A model generated the notes under the pieces. It worked only from the letters and a program-made list of their open reading frames with translations, was not told the origin of the DNA and ran no database searches. DNA of 64,000 nucleotides from Bradyrhizobium sp. CB82 (lineage in GTDB: Bacteria; Pseudomonadota; Alphaproteobacteria; Rhizobiales; Xanthobacteraceae), in contig NZ_CP121650.1 in NCBI RefSeq assembly GCF_029714405.1, positions 3,539,001 to 3,603,000 on the forward strand. Direction: 5' to 3'. Shown here one piece after another: positions 63,398-64,000 of the stretch (within the stretch, counting starts at the first letter, position 1; the number at the start of each line of letters is the position of its first letter). Position numbers and translations under genes: made by a program.

Positions 63398-64000
63398 ATG
63401 AGCCAAGACATCAATACATGGCTGCGCGCTCTTGGCCTCGGGCAATATTGTGATGCCTTCGCCGCCGGTGATGTCGACCTGAGGGTGCTCCCGCATCTTA
63501 CGGAGACGGATCTTCGCGAACTGGGGGTATCGCTCGGACACCGCAAGATCATCCTGGCCGCGGTGGCCGAGTCCTTCGGAGGCGCGCTATCGGCGGCAAA
63601 CGCCAACTCTCTCCTTGCGAACGATAAGCCGTTGCCGCGCGCTCCCCCCGAGCGGCCGCCGGAGCGACGCCTGCTGAGCGTCCTGTTCTGCGATCTGGTT
63701 GAGTCCACCGAATTATCTCGGCGGCTCGATCCCGAGGACCTGCGGGAGGTGCTGCGTAGCTACCAAGATCGGGTCTCCGGCGCAGTCACCCGCTATGGCG
63801 GCTACGTCGCCCGTTATCTGGGCGATGGTGTCATGGCGTATTTCGGATGGCCGTGTGCCTACGAGGATCACGGCGAGCGCGCGGTTCGAGCTGGGATTGA
63901 GGCCCTGGCCGCCGTGCGACTTCTGAGAACCAAGGACGTCGAGCTCAACGCGCGCGTTGGGATTGCCACGGGGCGAGTCGTTGTCGGGGACCTCTTTGCC
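63398..64000 (+). CDS. SAM-domain adenylate/guanylate cyclase, 5' part
   Basis: 201 codons to the window edge. Residues 1-60 are a SAM domain (INTWLRALGLGQYCDAFAAG, LTETDLRELGVSLGHRKIIL). From residue 90 a class III cyclase domain begins: RRLLSVLFCDLVESTELSRRLD (metal Asp), YLGDGVMAYFGWP and ARVGIATGRVVVGDLFA. In relatives this continues into an AAA ATPase/TPR module, not visible here. No strong Shine-Dalgarno is seen; the ATG is chosen because the SAM domain begins at it. A second cyclase gene adjacent to another of a different type. Confidence 0.88.
   Translation, partial: MSQDINTWLRALGLGQYCDAFAAGDVDLRVLPHLTETDLRELGVSLGHRKIILAAVAESFGGALSAANANSLLANDKPLPRAPPERPPERRLLSVLFCDLVESTELSRRLDPEDLREVLRSYQDRVSGAVTRYGGYVARYLGDGVMAYFGWPCAYEDHGERAVRAGIEALAAVRLLRTKDVELNARVGIATGRVVVGDLFA

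Noticed and set aside
63124..63708. 194-codon minus-strand ORF
   Set aside because: Overlaps the SAM-cyclase start on the plus strand and is Ser/Arg-rich with no motif.

Overview
The window is GC-rich chromosomal DNA from an alphaproteobacterium, most likely Bradyrhizobium or a close relative in the Nitrobacteraceae. This is inferred from several things together: groESL under a CIRCE operator, a usg-family gene, cysE followed by a DUF3126 gene, the Anbu/ATP-grasp/alpha-E/transglutaminase set, solitary ABC_sub_bind proteins, SAM-type adenylate cyclases, and many extragenic palindromes of the kind common in this group. No species call is possible from the sequence alone.

Layout. 1-1150: end of a Tlde1/DUF2778-like gene, then a GST gene and a LysR gene that have both lost their 5' halves at one junction. 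1312-2971: two tandem tRNA-like RNAs, a hairpin-rich leader and a cytosolic SPFH/slipin protein ending at a strong terminator. This is the most interesting locus. 2944-5514: frameshifted GIY-YIG nuclease, then groES-groEL on the minus strand with a CIRCE site. 5825-10825: usg, a cupin protein, a CNT nucleoside transporter, an MFS remnant, an SDR, the Anbu peptidase and a Sel1 protein. 10834-19235: transglutaminase, alpha-E and circularly permuted ATP-grasp genes (normal partners of Anbu), a CinA-type protein and a xanthine phosphoribosyltransferase. Two copies of one IS1182-type element lie here, one intact and one internally deleted. Both sit at the same position of the same palindromic repeat family, with the same 5-bp duplication. 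19327-33382: MetE-core methionine synthase, isomerase, quinone reductase, crotonase, and an oligopeptide ABC system with two M20 hydrolases, an amidase and a divergent binding protein.

33535-50164: GT-C glycosyltransferase-like proteins, a Bcr/CflA efflux pump, tRNA-Leu(UAA), and a stretch (37.0-44.6 kb) of small exported, zinc-ribbon and hypothetical genes with decayed fragments. After this come an FAD monooxygenase, a zinc-finger protein, a membrane protein and an alpha/beta hydrolase. 50404-55140: cysE-DUF3126, then a LysR gene divergent from a berberine-bridge-type oxidoreductase, then a GNAT protein. 55408-64000: an accessory-looking region with a broken integrase, a broken DoxX gene, a lipoprotein, two paralogous ABC_sub_bind proteins, a short MGMT-like protein and two class III cyclases (the second cut by the window end). 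A nearly identical 101-bp segment is present twice here.

Functional links. The Anbu set probably forms one peptide-ligation/proteolysis module that has been split by a Sel1 gene and an IS-loaded palindrome. The ABC transporter, M20 hydrolases and amidase read as an uptake-and-hydrolysis pathway for acylated or amidated compounds. The tRNA-like/SPFH locus resembles a class of RNA-repair-associated modules, but no ligase gene is present in this window.
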